From NCBI GenBank assembly GCA_003755025.1, contig RJVL01000004.1, positions 124,001 through 188,000 of the forward strand: DNA of 64,000 nt, read 5' to 3'. Source of the DNA: Diaphorobacter nitroreducens. GTDB taxonomy: Bacteria; Pseudomonadota; Gammaproteobacteria; Burkholderiales; Burkholderiaceae_C. The notes under the pieces were generated by a model. It worked only from the letters and a program-made list of their open reading frames with translations, was not told where the DNA came from and did not search any database. How positions within the stretch are numbered: the stretch's first letter is position 1; each line of letters starts with the position of its first letter. Both the position numbers and the translations under genes were made by a program. Positions 17,934 through 27,110 of the stretch are shown piece by piece.

Positions 17934-20591
17934 TCAGCCCAGTTCGGCGAGCAGTCGCTGGGCGCGGGCCTTCAGCTCACCGGACGATTCGGCGATGACC
18001 TCTTCCACCAGGGCCCGCGCGCCTTCGCTGTCGCCAATGGTGTTGAACTCTTCCGCCAGTGCGAGCTTGGTGGCCAGAGGGTCGTCCGGCAGCGCGTCGG
18101 CAGCGGAGGACGCTGCCTTGGCGGCGACGGAGGGCGCGACGGGAGCGGCCGCCGTGGGGGTGTCAAGGTCCAGCGACAGATCGCCGAGGTCGAACTCCAG
18201 GGATTCCGAGGTGGCGGCCTTCGCGTCGCGGCTGGTCAGGGGGGCGACGCCGGAGTCCATCAGGGACAAGTCATCGTCCAGGTTCAACGGAAGAGGCGCG
18301 CTTTGCACGTCGGGCTCTGTCGTCGCCTGCGGCGTCACCGCTGGCTCGTCCCAGGAGGCCTGGGGTAGTTCCAGGTCGCCTAGATCCAGGGACGGGACGG
18401 GCGCCTGGGCGGTTGGCACTACCGGCGCGGCTGCGGCGGTGTTGTTGGCTGCGGCCATGGCAAACGTGCTTGGCGCCGGGGCCGGGGCCGACGGTGCTTC
18501 GTGCAGATCGAGATCCAAGTCCAGATCGAGGTCTGGCAGCACAGAGTCCGGTCCGCCCGTGGGTGCCGCGGGAGCAGTTGCTGCGCCCAGCGTGCTTGCA
18601 AAGGCCGCGGTCGATGCAGCGGCCGCTGTGGCGCTGGCGGCAACGGCAGGACGGCCACCGGGCTGGTACAGCGGATTTTCGGGGTCGAGCGTACGGCCCA
18701 GGTCGGACACGCGGGTCCAGTCGGGCCCCTGGCCGTTGGTGAGCCTGAACACGTCGTTGGCGACGGACTCCAGCGCCTTGCGGTCCTGGCGCTTGGCATA
18801 AATCTCGGCCAGTTTGGCGGGGATGGAGACGCGCTCCGGATGGTGGCGCAGCGCCTCCTTGAGAATTTCCTCCGCCTGCAGGTCACGGCCGTAGGCGAGG
18901 TAGACGTCGGCTTCCGCCACCGGATCCACATCGCCACCGGCATCCAGTTGGCTGGGCGAATAGGTCATGGACGAGGAGCCGGTCGTGAGTTCGCTGTTGG
19001 CCGTGTCCACACGCTGGCCGCCACTGGCGCCGAAGAAGGAATCCGGCTGCAGGCTGCTTTCCGAGAACGAACTGTCCAGGGCACCCTGGTTGCGGCGGCT
19101 TTGGACCACGCGGTAGCCGCCATAGCCCAGCAACGCAAGTACGAGCGCCAGTGCGCCTCCTGCCAGCAGCGGGTCCTCCGTGAGGGCATCCAGGAAGCTG
19201 GGCTCTTCGTAGGGAACGGGCTGGGGGGCTGGACGCGGGGCCACGGCGGCGGGAGCGGGTGCTGCGGCAGAGGCCTGGGATGCTGCTTCGGCGGGAACAG
19301 CCGCCTCGGCGGCAGAGGCCTCGGGCGCTGGTGCGGCAGCTTCTGCCGTGGCAGTGCTCATGTCGGCGCTTGCAGCCGCGGTAGCGGGTGCGGGCAACCC
19401 CCCGGCGGCGGGTACTGCCACCGCCGGCTGGCTGGCAGGGGCGGAAGGCGCCGTGGCTCCTGGCGCAGCTGCGCCAGCGCCGGCTGGCGCGGAGGCGCCG
19501 CTGAGCTGGTTCAGGTCGGAGATGTTCTTGGACAGCTCCGCCATGCGGGCGCTGTTCTGTTCGGCCTGCTTGTCGCGGGCCATCTGCTCCTCGGTCTTCT
19601 GGGCCTGAACGCTGCCTTTGGAGAGAGTGAGCTTATCGGGGCCGGCAGCGGCGGGCTTGCTCTCGTCCACCTGGGTCTGCACAGTGCCGCGCGCGGAGCG
19701 CTCTGCGGCCGCAACCTCGGCCTTGGGAGCTGTCGCAGCCATGCGGCGGCGGAATTCATTGAAATCGCGGCTTTGCGCGGCGACGATCTTGCGAGCTTCG
19801 GTGGCGTCCGTGGCTTGCGCCTCCGTTTCGCTAGGCATCTGCAGCACTGCGCCGGAACGCAGACGATTCACATTGCTGTTGACGAACGCGTCCGGATTGG
19901 CGCGCATCATTGCTACCAGCATCTGGTCCAGCGAGACGCCAGCGGGGCGATGGGCTTCCGCGATGCGGCCGGCCGTGTCACCGGGGCGCACGCGAATCTC
20001 GTCACCGCCAGCGGACGCGGGTGCGTCTGCGGGGGTGGGACGGCCGGCTACGGCGGGTGCGGGAGGGGTTGCTGGGCGTGCGGTAGGCGCGGGCGCCGCG
20101 GTAGTGGCGGGGGCGCGCGGCGCAGTTGCCGCGGCACGGGGTGACGTTACCTGAGGGGCTGCGGTCACCGCCGCCTGCGGGCGGCTCGCCGGCGGGTCGA
20201 ACAGCATCGTGTAGCTACGCACGATATGGCCGGAACTCCAGGTCGCATCGATAACCAAATCCACGAAAGGATCGTTGACCGGGCGGGTACTGCTCAAGCG
20301 CAGCACCATGGAGCCATTCGTGCGGCGGTGCAGTTGCACTTGCACGCTGTGCGCAGCGGGGGAATATTCCATGCCCTGGCTGCGGAAAACTTCAGGGCTG
20401 GCGGTGCTCACGCGCAGCGATTCGGCCTCGGCAGCAGTGATCTGGGGCAGTTCGACCTCCGCGCGCAGGGGCTCGCCAAGTGCCGACTGGACATTCACGC
20501 GGCCCAGGGCGAGAGCACTTGCATCGGTGGTGTAAAGACCAGCCGAGAGGATGGCCGCGGTGGCCAGGACAGAAAATTTCCAGCGATGCAT
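17934..20591 (-). CDS. fimV: FimV/HubP family polar landmark protein
   Basis: Large inner-membrane protein with a periplasmic peptidoglycan-binding part and an acidic cytoplasmic part. Family members mark cell poles and support type IV pilus assembly and twitching. The 885 residues start MHRWKFSVLATAAILSAGLY (signal-anchor). A conserved N-terminal domain LALGRVNVQSALGEPLRAEV is followed by a LysM-like region (about 194-254), long Ala/Pro-rich low complexity, one transmembrane helix (about 472-494) and a TPR-like segment (about 554-617). An Asp-rich stretch and the FimV C-terminal domain (about 830-885, TKLALAEEFNTIGDSEGARA) complete it. The start at 20591 was chosen because it begins the signal sequence; the frame is open further upstream. 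Confidence 0.92.
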   Translation of the reverse strand: MHRWKFSVLATAAILSAGLYTTDASALALGRVNVQSALGEPLRAEVELPQITAAEAESLRVSTASPEVFRSQGMEYSPAAHSVQVQLHRRTNGSMVLRLSSTRPVNDPFVDLVIDATWSSGHIVRSYTMLFDPPASRPQAAVTAAPQVTSPRAAATAPRAPATTAAPAPTARPATPPAPAVAGRPTPADAPASAGGDEIRVRPGDTAGRIAEAHRPAGVSLDQMLVAMMRANPDAFVNSNVNRLRSGAVLQMPSETEAQATDATEARKIVAAQSRDFNEFRRRMAATAPKAEVAAAERSARGTVQTQVDESKPAAAGPDKLTLSKGSVQAQKTEEQMARDKQAEQNSARMAELSKNISDLNQLSGASAPAGAGAAAPGATAPSAPASQPAVAVPAAGGLPAPATAAASADMSTATAEAAAPAPEASAAEAAVPAEAASQASAAAPAPAAVAPRPAPQPVPYEEPSFLDALTEDPLLAGGALALVLALLGYGGYRVVQSRRNQGALDSSFSESSLQPDSFFGASGGQRVDTANSELTTGSSSMTYSPSQLDAGGDVDPVAEADVYLAYGRDLQAEEILKEALRHHPERVSIPAKLAEIYAKRQDRKALESVANDVFRLTNGQGPDWTRVSDLGRTLDPENPLYQPGGRPAVAASATAAAASTAAFASTLGAATAPAAPTGGPDSVLPDLDLDLDLDLHEAPSAPAPAPSTFAMAAANNTAAAAPVVPTAQAPVPSLDLGDLELPQASWDEPAVTPQATTEPDVQSAPLPLNLDDDLSLMDSGVAPLTSRDAKAATSESLEFDLGDLSLDLDTPTAAAPVAPSVAAKAASSAADALPDDPLATKLALAEEFNTIGDSEGARALVEEVIAESSGELKARAQRLLAELG

Positions 20592-20823
20592 GTGTGCGAC
20601 GAATGAAGAGATGGATGGTGCCGAGGGGGCGGTATTTTTCTGGTCGTGATCGAGCCGCCCAGGCGCGTGAAAATATGTAAAAAGCACCATAGCATCAATG
20701 TTTTGCACTGACAAGCTGAGGTGCCGCGCCACGTTTTATACGGTGCAGGAAGAGGCCGGGACGGCCTTATTCCTGTTGGTAATGGACAACGATCGGTAAC
20801 AGGCCGTATCAATCTATGACCTT

Positions 20824-20850
20824 GAAAAAACGCCACCCGAAGGTGGCGTT
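20824..20850 (-). terminator. Rho-independent terminator after asd
   Basis: On the minus strand AACGCCACC, loop TTCG, GGTGGCGTT is followed by a run of T (TTTTTT overlapping the stem end). It starts 10 bases beyond the asd stop, so asd is separated transcriptionally from fimV. Confidence 0.93.
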
Positions 20851-20859
20851 GAATCGGCG

Positions 20860-21990
20860 TCAGGCGTCCAGCAGGATGCGCAGCATGCGGCGCAGCGGCT
20901 CGGCGGCGCCCCACAGCAACTGGTCGCCGATGGTGAACGCGCCCACATACTCCGGACCCATGGCCAGCTTGCGGATGCGGCCGACGGGAATGGTCATGGT
21001 GCCGGTGACGGCCACGGGAGTCAGGTCCTTCAGCGTCGCCTCACGCGTATTGGGAACCACCTTCACCCACTCGTTGTCAGCAGCGATCATGGCCTCGATG
21101 TCGGCTACGGGCACATCCTTCTTGAGCTTGAAGGTCAGTGCTTGGCTGTGGCACCGCATGGCGCCTACGCGCACGCAGAAACCGTCCACCGGCACTGCGG
21201 CGGTGTTGAAGCCTTCCCCCTGGCCCAGGATCTTGTTGGTCTCGGCCATGCCCTTCCACTCTTCCTTGGACATGCCGTTGCCCAGGTCCTTGTCGATCCA
21301 CGGGATGAGCGAGCCGCCCAGCGGCACGCCGAAATTGGCCGTCTCCGCGCCCGACAGGCTGCGCTGCTTGGCGATGACCTTGCGGTCGATTTCCAGGATG
21401 GCGCTCTTGGGGTCGTCGAGCAGGGCCTTCACCTCGGCATTCAGCGTGCCGTACTGCGTCAGCAGTTCGCGCATGTGCTGCGCGCCGCCGCCGCTGGCCG
21501 CCTGGTAGGTCTGGGTGCTCATCCACTCGACGAGCCCGGCCTTGTACAGCGCACCCACGCCCATCAGCATGCAGGACACGGTGCAGTTGCCGCCTATCCA
21601 ATCCTTGCCGCCGTTCGCCAGCGCGTTCTTGATGACGGGCATGTTCACCGGGTCGAGCACGATGACCGCGTTCTTTTCCATGCGCAGGGCGGAAGCGGCG
21701 TCGATCCAGTGGCCGTTCCAGCCGGCCGCGCGCAGCTTGGGGTACACCTCGTTGGTGTAGTCGCCGCCCTGTGCGGTGAGGATGATGTCGCAGCGCTTGA
21801 GTTGTTCGATGTCGAACGCGTCCTGCAGCGTGGTCTCGTTCTTGGCCTGGGTGGGCGCCTTGCCGCCTGCGTTCGAGGTGGAAAAGAACAGGGGCTCGAT
21901 CAGATCGAAGTCCTTTTCCTGCGTCATGCGGTCCATCAGGACCGAGCCGACCATGCCGCGCCAGCCGACCAAACCTACCAACTTGCTCAT
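20860..21990 (-). CDS. asd: Aspartate-semialdehyde dehydrogenase Asd
   Basis: NADPH-dependent reduction of aspartyl phosphate to aspartate semialdehyde, the branch point to Lys/diaminopimelate, Met, Thr and Ile. The 376 residues begin [20 protein letters not shown] (Rossmann GWRGMVGS) and carry the active-site Cys in [13 protein letters not shown]. This is the gram-negative form of the family at normal length. A purine-rich AAAGGG lies before the ATG. The roughly 200-base leader in front holds a short Thr/Ile-rich ORF (see 22100-22198), suggesting attenuation by end-products. Confidence 0.97.
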   Translation of the reverse strand: MSKLVGLVGWRGMVGSVLMDRMTQEKDFDLIEPLFFSTSNAGGKAPTQAKNETTLQDAFDIEQLKRCDIILTAQGGDYTNEVYPKLRAAGWNGHWIDAASALRMEKNAVIVLDPVNMPVIKNALANGGKDWIGGNCTVSCMLMGVGALYKAGLVEWMSTQTYQAASGGGAQHMRELLTQYGTLNAEVKALLDDPKSAILEIDRKVIAKQRSLSGAETANFGVPLGGSLIPWIDKDLGNGMSKEEWKGMAETNKILGQGEGFNTAAVPVDGFCVRVGAMRCHSQALTFKLKKDVPVADIEAMIAADNEWVKVVPNTREATLKDLTPVAVTGTMTIPVGRIRKLAMGPEYVGAFTIGDQLLWGAAEPLRRMLRILLDA

Positions 21991-22009
21991 TTCATCGCCC
22001 TTTCAAAGT

Positions 22010-22054
22010 AAAAAACAGTACGCACGCGACCGGTGGCTGCTTTCTTCCGCCCCC
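22010..22054 (-). promoter_or_regulatory. Putative attenuator hairpin and T-tract upstream of asd
   Basis: On the minus strand an imperfect GC-rich stem (CGA-CCGG-GGGC against GCC-CCGG-TCG, one bulge and one mismatch) is followed ten bases later by TTTTTT at 22015-22010. It lies between the Thr/Ile leader ORF and the asd ATG. The gap between stem and T-run is longer than ideal, so this is only a candidate. Confidence 0.35.
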
Positions 22055-22099
22055 GGCTCGTCTAGGCCAGGGAGGGCGCACGACGATGCCGGAGCTGGA

Positions 22100-22198
22100 T
22101 CAGCCCGTAATGGTCGTGGTTTTGGTGATTGCGCGCGCAGCCTTGCGTGCCTTGACGGCAGAGGCGGTGTTCAGGGCGAACGGGCGGGCGGCAAACAT
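22100..22198 (-). CDS. Putative Thr/Ile-rich leader peptide of asd
   Basis: A 32-codon ORF beginning MFAARPFALNT and ending AITKTTTITG followed by TGA. Within the last nine residues there are five Thr and two Ile, the kind of regulatory-codon run found in the E. coli thrABC leader peptide (TTITTTITITTG). It is followed by about 110 untranslated bases with a T6 tract and then asd, which makes the common precursor of Thr and Ile. A TACAAT hexamer ends nine bases before the ATG, so the transcript may start at or very near the start codon. I see no Shine-Dalgarno. Function is inferred from composition and position. Confidence 0.55.
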   Translation of the reverse strand: MFAARPFALNTASAVKARKAARAITKTTTITG

Positions 22199-22206
22199 AG
22201 CTGGGC

Positions 22207-22212
22207 ATTGTA
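22207..22212 (-). promoter_or_regulatory. Possible -10 box for the asd leader
   Basis: TACAAT on the minus strand, one mismatch from TATAAT. The predicted start would fall within a few bases of the leader-peptide ATG. No good -35 hexamer is visible 16-18 bases upstream, so confidence is low. Confidence 0.35.
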
Positions 22213-22269
22213 GCGGAACCCATGCAGGCCATGGCTGGGCATGCCGCCGCCATCGCCGCTGCGCTGTGG

Positions 22270-23043
22270 TCATCCCCGCTGGATGGACACCCCACCATCC
22301 ACCAGCATGGCTGTCCCGGTGACGAACGATGCCGCGTCGGACGCCAGGTACAACGCGGCCTGGGCAATTTCCCGGGGCTGCGCCAGGCGCTTGAGTGCAT
22401 GCAGTTGGGCGACCTGGGCCAGCGCCTCGGGTGTTCCGTTCATAGCGCGCGCCATGGGGGTGAGGGTGCCGCCGGGCAGCAAGGCATTCACACGGATGGC
22501 CTTCGCTCCGAACTCCGTGGCCAGTGCCTGGGTCAGGCCGATCAGGCCGGCCTTGCTCGCGGCATACGCGGCCGTGCCCGCAAATGCGGCGGTATACCCC
22601 ACGAAGGTGGAGGTGAGGATGATCGAGCCACCTCCGCGCGCCAGTATTGCGGGAATCTGGTGCTTGGCGCCCAGGAAGGCACTGGTGAGGTTGGTCTCCA
22701 GGGTGTCGCGCCAATCGCTCGACTGCACGTCCGGCGTGGGTTGCAGCGGCCCCATGGTGCCCGCATTGTTGAAGGCGATATCGAGGCCGCCAAAACGCTC
22801 CACGGCAGTGGCGACGAGCGCTTGTGCGTAGGCCTCGTCGCGCACGTCGCCGGCCACTGCCGCAGCCGACCCTCCCTGCTGGGTGATGGCAGCGACGAGT
22901 TGGTCCAGCTCCGCTTGGCGCCGTGCGCCCACGACGACGGCCGCGCCGGCCTCCGCGAAAAGCAGGGCCGCTGCGCGGCCGATGCCGGAACTGGCGCCGG
23001 TGACGATGGCGACGCGATGGGAGAGGGACGGTTGGTGGGACAT
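22270..23043 (-). CDS. SDR family NAD(P)-dependent oxidoreductase
   Basis: A 257-residue classical short-chain dehydrogenase/reductase. The cofactor motif TGASSGIG is near residue 15, followed by GARR in place of an acidic residue (favouring NADP). NAG appears in DIAFNNAGTMGP, and the catalytic set includes Ser in SIILTSTFVGYTAAF and the YAASK motif. The C-terminal VTGTAMLVDGGVS is typical. The substrate is unknown. It sits as an extra gene between asd and leuB, which are otherwise usually neighbours, and is probably transcribed separately. Confidence 0.92.
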   Translation of the reverse strand: MSHQPSLSHRVAIVTGASSGIGRAAALLFAEAGAAVVVGARRQAELDQLVAAITQQGGSAAAVAGDVRDEAYAQALVATAVERFGGLDIAFNNAGTMGPLQPTPDVQSSDWRDTLETNLTSAFLGAKHQIPAILARGGGSIILTSTFVGYTAAFAGTAAYAASKAGLIGLTQALATEFGAKAIRVNALLPGGTLTPMARAMNGTPEALAQVAQLHALKRLAQPREIAQAALYLASDAASFVTGTAMLVDGGVSIQRG

Positions 23044-23156
23044 GGGACGCTCCTTCGGGTTGGGTGAAGGAAGAGTCTCCCGGCCCGCGGGCGACGCGTC
23101 TGGCCGGATCCGGACTTGCGATGCCGCTTGTGCCGCTGGTGCTGCTTGCGCGCCAC

Positions 23157-23181
23157 GAAAAAGCGGCCCCGAAGGGCCGCT
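23157..23181 (-). terminator. Rho-independent terminator after leuB
   Basis: Minus strand AGCGGCCC, loop TTCG, GGGCCGCT followed by TTTTTCG. It lies 26-50 bases after the leuB stop and closes the leu gene group. Confidence 0.92.
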
Positions 23182-23206
23182 GGCGCGTTGTGCGGGAGGC
23201 CGCCCG

Positions 23207-24286
23207 TCAGGCAGCGAGGGCCTTCACCACGGCATCGCCCATCTGTGCCGTGCCCACCTTGGTGGTGCCGTCGCTGTAGATGTCAGGCGTGCGCAGGCCT
23301 TGGGCCAGCACCTGCTGCACCGCGGCTTCGATGCGGCGCGCGGCTTCTTCCTGGTTCAGGCTGAAGCGCAGCATCATGGCGGCGCTGAGGATGGTGGCCA
23401 GGGGGTTGGCCACGCCCTTGCCGGCGATGTCCGGGGCGCTGCCGTGGCTGGGCTCGTACAGGCCTTGCTTCTTGTCGTTCAGGCTGGCCGAGGGCAGCAT
23501 GCCGATGGAGCCGGTGAGCATGGAGGCTTCGTCGGAGAGGATGTCGCCGAACATGTTGCCGGTGACGATCACGTCGAACGCCTTGGGCGCTTTCACCAGC
23601 TGCATGGCCGCGTTGTCCACGTACATGTGCTGCAGCTCCACGTCGGGATAGTCCTTGTGCACCTCGGTCACGACGTCCTTCCAGAACTGGAAGGTTTCCA
23701 GCACGTTGGCCTTGTCCACGCTGGTCACCTTCTTGTTGCGCTTGCGCGCGGCCTCGAACGCGACGCGGGCGATGCGCTCGATCTCGGGCTTGCTGTAGCG
23801 CATGGTGTCGAATGCTTCCTCGGCGCCGGGGAAGTGGCCGTCGGCGGCGGTGCGACGCCCGCGCGGCTGGCCGAAGTAGATGTCGCCGGTCAGCTCGCGG
23901 ATGATGAGGATGTCCAGGCCGGCCACCAGCTCGGGCTTGAGGCTAGAGGCGTGCGTGAGCTGCTCGTAGCAGATCGCGGGACGGAAGTTGGCGAACAGGC
24001 CCAGGTGCTTGCGCAGGCCCAGGATGGCCTGCTCGGGGCGCAGCGGGCGCGCCAACGTGTCGTACTTCCAGTCGCCCACGGCGCCGAACAGGATGGCGTC
24101 GGCACTCTTGGCAAGATTCAACGTGGACTCCGGCAGCGGGTGGCCCGCGGCCTCGTAGGCGGCGCCGCCCACGGGTGCCGTCTCCATCTCCAGCTTCAGG
24201 TCCAGGGCTTCGAGCACCTTGACGGCCTCGGCGACGATCTCGGGGCCAATGCCGTCACCCGGCAGAACTGCGATTTTCATGGTCAT
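23207..24286 (-). CDS. leuB: 3-isopropylmalate dehydrogenase LeuB
   Basis: NAD-dependent oxidative decarboxylation of 3-isopropylmalate in leucine synthesis. The 359 residues begin [20 protein letters not shown] and contain the substrate-binding [20 protein letters not shown] and the cofactor-site motif [27 protein letters not shown] and [14 protein letters not shown] carry the metal-binding aspartates. Length is normal. It is the last gene of the leuC-leuD-leuB group; repeat copy 3 lies between leuD and leuB. Confidence 0.97.
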   Translation of the reverse strand: MTMKIAVLPGDGIGPEIVAEAVKVLEALDLKLEMETAPVGGAAYEAAGHPLPESTLNLAKSADAILFGAVGDWKYDTLARPLRPEQAILGLRKHLGLFANFRPAICYEQLTHASSLKPELVAGLDILIIRELTGDIYFGQPRGRRTAADGHFPGAEEAFDTMRYSKPEIERIARVAFEAARKRNKKVTSVDKANVLETFQFWKDVVTEVHKDYPDVELQHMYVDNAAMQLVKAPKAFDVIVTGNMFGDILSDEASMLTGSIGMLPSASLNDKKQGLYEPSHGSAPDIAGKGVANPLATILSAAMMLRFSLNQEEAARRIEAAVQQVLAQGLRTPDIYSDGTTKVGTAQMGDAVVKALAA

Positions 24287-24295
24287 TCACTTCTG

Positions 24296-24343
24296 TTTTG
24301 ATAGCTGTCAGCGCTTGATAGGTAAGTGCTAGAGGCTGATTTT
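24296..24343 (-). repeat. Dispersed intergenic hairpin repeat, copy 3
   Basis: ATAGCTGTCAGCGCTT on the left and AAGTGCTAGAGGCTG on the right with a short loop; pairing is imperfect. It lies between leuD and leuB within an apparent operon, which argues against every copy being a strong terminator. Confidence 0.78.
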
Positions 24344-24380
24344 GCTTGTAATCTATCTGTCGGCCAGGGCCGGTGGCAGG

Positions 24381-25031
24381 TCACGCGGCCATGGTGTGGC
24401 TCAGCCACGGCTTGCTGGCCAGGCGTGCGGCTTCGAACGCGCGGATCTTGTCGGCATGGCGCAGCGTCAGGCCGATGTCGTCAAAGCCGTTGAGCAGGCA
24501 GTACTTGCGAAACGGCACCACGTCGAAGGGGATCTCCTCGCCCTGGGGACGCACCACCACCTGGCGCTCCAGGTCCACGGTGAGCTGGTAGCCGGGGAAG
24601 GCGGCCGCTTCGTTGAACAGCTGGTCCACCGTGGCTTCGGGCAGCACGATGGGCAGCAGGCCGTTCTTGAAGCAGTTGTTGAAGAAGATGTCGGCGAAGC
24701 TCGGCGCGATGATGGCGCGAAAACCGTATTGGTCCAGCGCCCAGGGCGCGTGCTCGCGGCTGGAGCCGCAGCCGAAGTTTTTGCGCGCCAGCAGGATGCT
24801 CGCGCCCTGGTAGCGCGGCTGGTTCAGCACGAAGTCGGGGTTGGGCTTGCGCTGCGATTCGGGCACGCCCGGCTCGCCCTTGTCGAGGTAGCGCCACTCG
24901 TCGAACAGGTTGGGGCCGAAGCCCGTCTTCTTGATCGACTTGAGGAACTGCTTGGGGATGATGGCGTCGGTATCGACGTTCTCGCGGTCCATGGGAGCGA
25001 CGAGGCCCTTGTGGAGGGTGAATTTCTGCAT
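24381..25031 (-). CDS. leuD: 3-isopropylmalate dehydratase small subunit LeuD
   Basis: Small (swivel-domain) subunit of isopropylmalate isomerase, which with LeuC interconverts 2- and 3-isopropylmalate. The 216 residues start [32 protein letters not shown] and the hallmark [15 protein letters not shown] loop follow, with [16 protein letters not shown] after them. The ATG at 25031 fits the family N-terminus; longer upstream frame is not supported. Unusually, it is separated from leuC by two small exported-protein genes. Confidence 0.97.
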   Translation of the reverse strand: MQKFTLHKGLVAPMDRENVDTDAIIPKQFLKSIKKTGFGPNLFDEWRYLDKGEPGVPESQRKPNPDFVLNQPRYQGASILLARKNFGCGSSREHAPWALDQYGFRAIIAPSFADIFFNNCFKNGLLPIVLPEATVDQLFNEAAAFPGYQLTVDLERQVVVRPQGEEIPFDVVPFRKYCLLNGFDDIGLTLRHADKIRAFEAARLASKPWLSHTMAA

Positions 25032-25072
25032 GGTGGTGTGTCCGGAAAGAAGTGGCGTTGGGGCCAGCGTGC

Positions 25073-25480
25073 TTACTGGCCGTTGGTCCAAGTGCCGGCC
25101 TTGATCTGTGCGCTGGAGGTTTCGCAGGCCTTGCGCTTGTCCTGCAGCGCATCGGCGGTCAGGTTGTAGTAGTAGGCATCCACGGGCTGACCCATCAGCC
25201 CCTTGCAGGCGCCGCTGGCCGGGCGCGGGCACTGCGGCAGGTAGCTCACCTTGCCGGGCTTGCCGCCCAGTTGGGCGGACATCTGCGCCAGGCCGCCGCA
25301 GCTGCCCTTGATCTGGTCGTCGGGCACGCCGGCGGCGAATTCCATGCAGTCCTTGACCTGCGTGGTCTTGCCACTGAAGGTGATGCTGCCTTCGATGACG
25401 CAGGCGCGGTTGGCGGCCCACGACAGGGCGGGGGTGGCCAGCAGCAGCGTGGTGGCGAGGCAGGCGAGGGCTTTCTTCAT
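25073..25480 (-). CDS. Secreted Cys-containing protein of unknown function
   Basis: A 135-residue protein with a clear Sec signal peptide ([20 protein letters not shown], cleavage near SWA-A). The mature part of about 112 residues contains six cysteines (in RACVIEG, KDCMEF, GSCGGL, PQCPRP, GACKGL, KACETS), consistent with disulfides in the periplasm. I do not recognise a characterised family. It lies between leuC/entericidin and leuD in the same direction, with an AGGAGC ribosome-binding site before the ATG. A role in leucine synthesis is not implied by the sequence. Confidence 0.8.
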   Translation of the reverse strand: MKKALACLATTLLLATPALSWAANRACVIEGSITFSGKTTQVKDCMEFAAGVPDDQIKGSCGGLAQMSAQLGGKPGKVSYLPQCPRPASGACKGLMGQPVDAYYYNLTADALQDKRKACETSSAQIKAGTWTNGQ

Positions 25481-25512
25481 GCGGAGCTCCTGGGATGACG
25501 GTGTGGAGGGGC

Positions 25513-25635
25513 TTACTTGGCGGCGCGTTCGATGGCGCTGCCGGCGCGCTGCACGTCCTGGCCCATGCCCTTGACGGTGTTGCAGCCGGCCAGCACGAAG
25601 GCCAGCGCGAGCAGGGCGGCGAGAGACTTGTTCAT
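25513..25635 (-). CDS. Entericidin A/B-like small lipoprotein
   Basis: A 40-residue lipoprotein. The signal peptide [18 protein letters not shown] has a lipobox LAGC (lipidated Cys18), followed by a short tail [20 protein letters not shown] typical of entericidin/EcnA-EcnB proteins. E. coli entericidins are membrane lipoproteins linked to stationary-phase bacteriolysis, but most genomic homologues are uncharacterised. It is only 13 bases downstream of leuC and probably co-transcribed with it. Confidence 0.88.
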   Translation of the reverse strand: MNKSLAALLALAFVLAGCNTVKGMGQDVQRAGSAIERAAK

Positions 25636-25648
25636 GGTGGGAGGCTCC

Positions 25649-27070
25649 TTAAGCGAACTGGCGGATGTCCACGAAGTGGCCATGGATGGCGGCGGCCGCG
25701 GCCATGGCGGGGCTCACGAGGTGCGTGCGCCCGCCCGCGCCCTGGCGGCCTTCGAAGTTGCGGTTGGACGTGGAAGCGCAGCGCTCGCCGGGCTCCAGGC
25801 GGTCGGCATTCATGGCCAGGCACATGGAGCAACCGGGCTCGCGCCATTCAAAGCCCGCGGCCTTGAAAATCGCATCCAGCCCCTCGCGTTCGGCCTGTTC
25901 CTTCACCAGGCCTGAGCCAGGTACCACCATGGCCAGCTTGATGTTTTTGGCGACCTTCTGGCCGAGCTTCTTCACCACGGCGGCGGCTTCGCGCATGTCC
26001 TCGATGCGGCTGTTGGTGCACGAGCCGATGAACACCTTGTCCACGAAGATGTCATCCATCGGCTTGCCGGGCTGCAGGCCCATGTAGGTCAGCGCACGCT
26101 CGATGGCGCCGCGCTTGGACGGGTCCTTCTCCTTGTCCGGGTCTGGCACCACGGCGTCGATGCCCAGCACCATCTCGGGGCTGGTGCCCCAGGTGACCTG
26201 CGGCACGATCTCGGCGGCGTTCAACTCCACCACCGCGTCGAACTTGGCGTCCGCGTCCGAGTGCAGCGTCTTCCAGTACGCCACGGCCTGGTCCCACTCC
26301 ACGCCCGTGGGTGCGAGCGGGCGGCCCTTCACGTAGTTGATCGTCTTGTCGTCCACTGCCACCAGGCCCGCGCGGGCGCCGGCTTCGATGGCCATGTTGC
26401 ACACGGTCATGCGGCCTTCCATGCTCAGGTCGCGGATGGCTTCACCGGCAAATTCAATCGTGTAACCCGTGCCGCCGGCGGTGCCGATCTTGCCGATGAT
26501 GGCCAGCACGATGTCCTTGGCCGTGATGCCAGGGGCGACCTTGCCATTCACTTTGACCAGCATGTTCTTGGCCTTCTTGGCCAGCAGGGTCTGCGTGGCC
26601 ATCACGTGCTCCACCTCGCTGGTGCCGATGCCGTGGGCCAGCGCGCCGAACGCGCCGTGGGTGCTGGTGTGGCTGTCGCCGCAGACCACGGTCATGCCCG
26701 GGAGGGTGGCGCCGTTCTCGGGGCCGATCACGTGCACGATGCCCTGGCGCTTGGACAGGAACGGGAAGAACGCCGCCGCACCGGACTCCTGGATGTTCTT
26801 GTCCAGCGTGACGATCTGCTCCTTGCTGATCGGGTCGGCAATGCCGTCGTAGCCGCGCTCCCAACCGGTGGTGGGGGTGTTGTGGTCGGCCGTGGCCACG
26901 ATGGAGCTCACGCGCCAGACCTTGCGGCCCGCCTCGCGCAGACCCTCGAAGGCCTGCGGGCTGGTCACCTCATGCACCAGGTGGCGGTCGATGTAGAGCA
27001 CGGCGGTGCCGTCCTCTTCCGTGTGGACGACGTGCTCGTCGAAGATCTTGTCGTACAGGGTGCGTCCCAT
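25649..27070 (-). CDS. leuC: 3-isopropylmalate dehydratase large subunit LeuC
   Basis: Large 4Fe-4S subunit of isopropylmalate isomerase (aconitase superfamily). The 473 residues begin [41 protein letters not shown], the cluster ligand in [13 protein letters not shown], and the pair in [11 protein letters not shown] supply the iron-sulfur cysteines, and NRNFEGRQG is near the end. Length is normal. It is 40 bases downstream of a LysR-type regulator on the same strand, which probably controls it. Confidence 0.98.
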   Translation of the reverse strand: MGRTLYDKIFDEHVVHTEEDGTAVLYIDRHLVHEVTSPQAFEGLREAGRKVWRVSSIVATADHNTPTTGWERGYDGIADPISKEQIVTLDKNIQESGAAAFFPFLSKRQGIVHVIGPENGATLPGMTVVCGDSHTSTHGAFGALAHGIGTSEVEHVMATQTLLAKKAKNMLVKVNGKVAPGITAKDIVLAIIGKIGTAGGTGYTIEFAGEAIRDLSMEGRMTVCNMAIEAGARAGLVAVDDKTINYVKGRPLAPTGVEWDQAVAYWKTLHSDADAKFDAVVELNAAEIVPQVTWGTSPEMVLGIDAVVPDPDKEKDPSKRGAIERALTYMGLQPGKPMDDIFVDKVFIGSCTNSRIEDMREAAAVVKKLGQKVAKNIKLAMVVPGSGLVKEQAEREGLDAIFKAAGFEWREPGCSMCLAMNADRLEPGERCASTSNRNFEGRQGAGGRTHLVSPAMAAAAAIHGHFVDIRQFA

Positions 27071-27110
27071 GGCAGTCTCGTTTCTTGGGTTCAGTGGGGT
27101 GGTGAGAATT

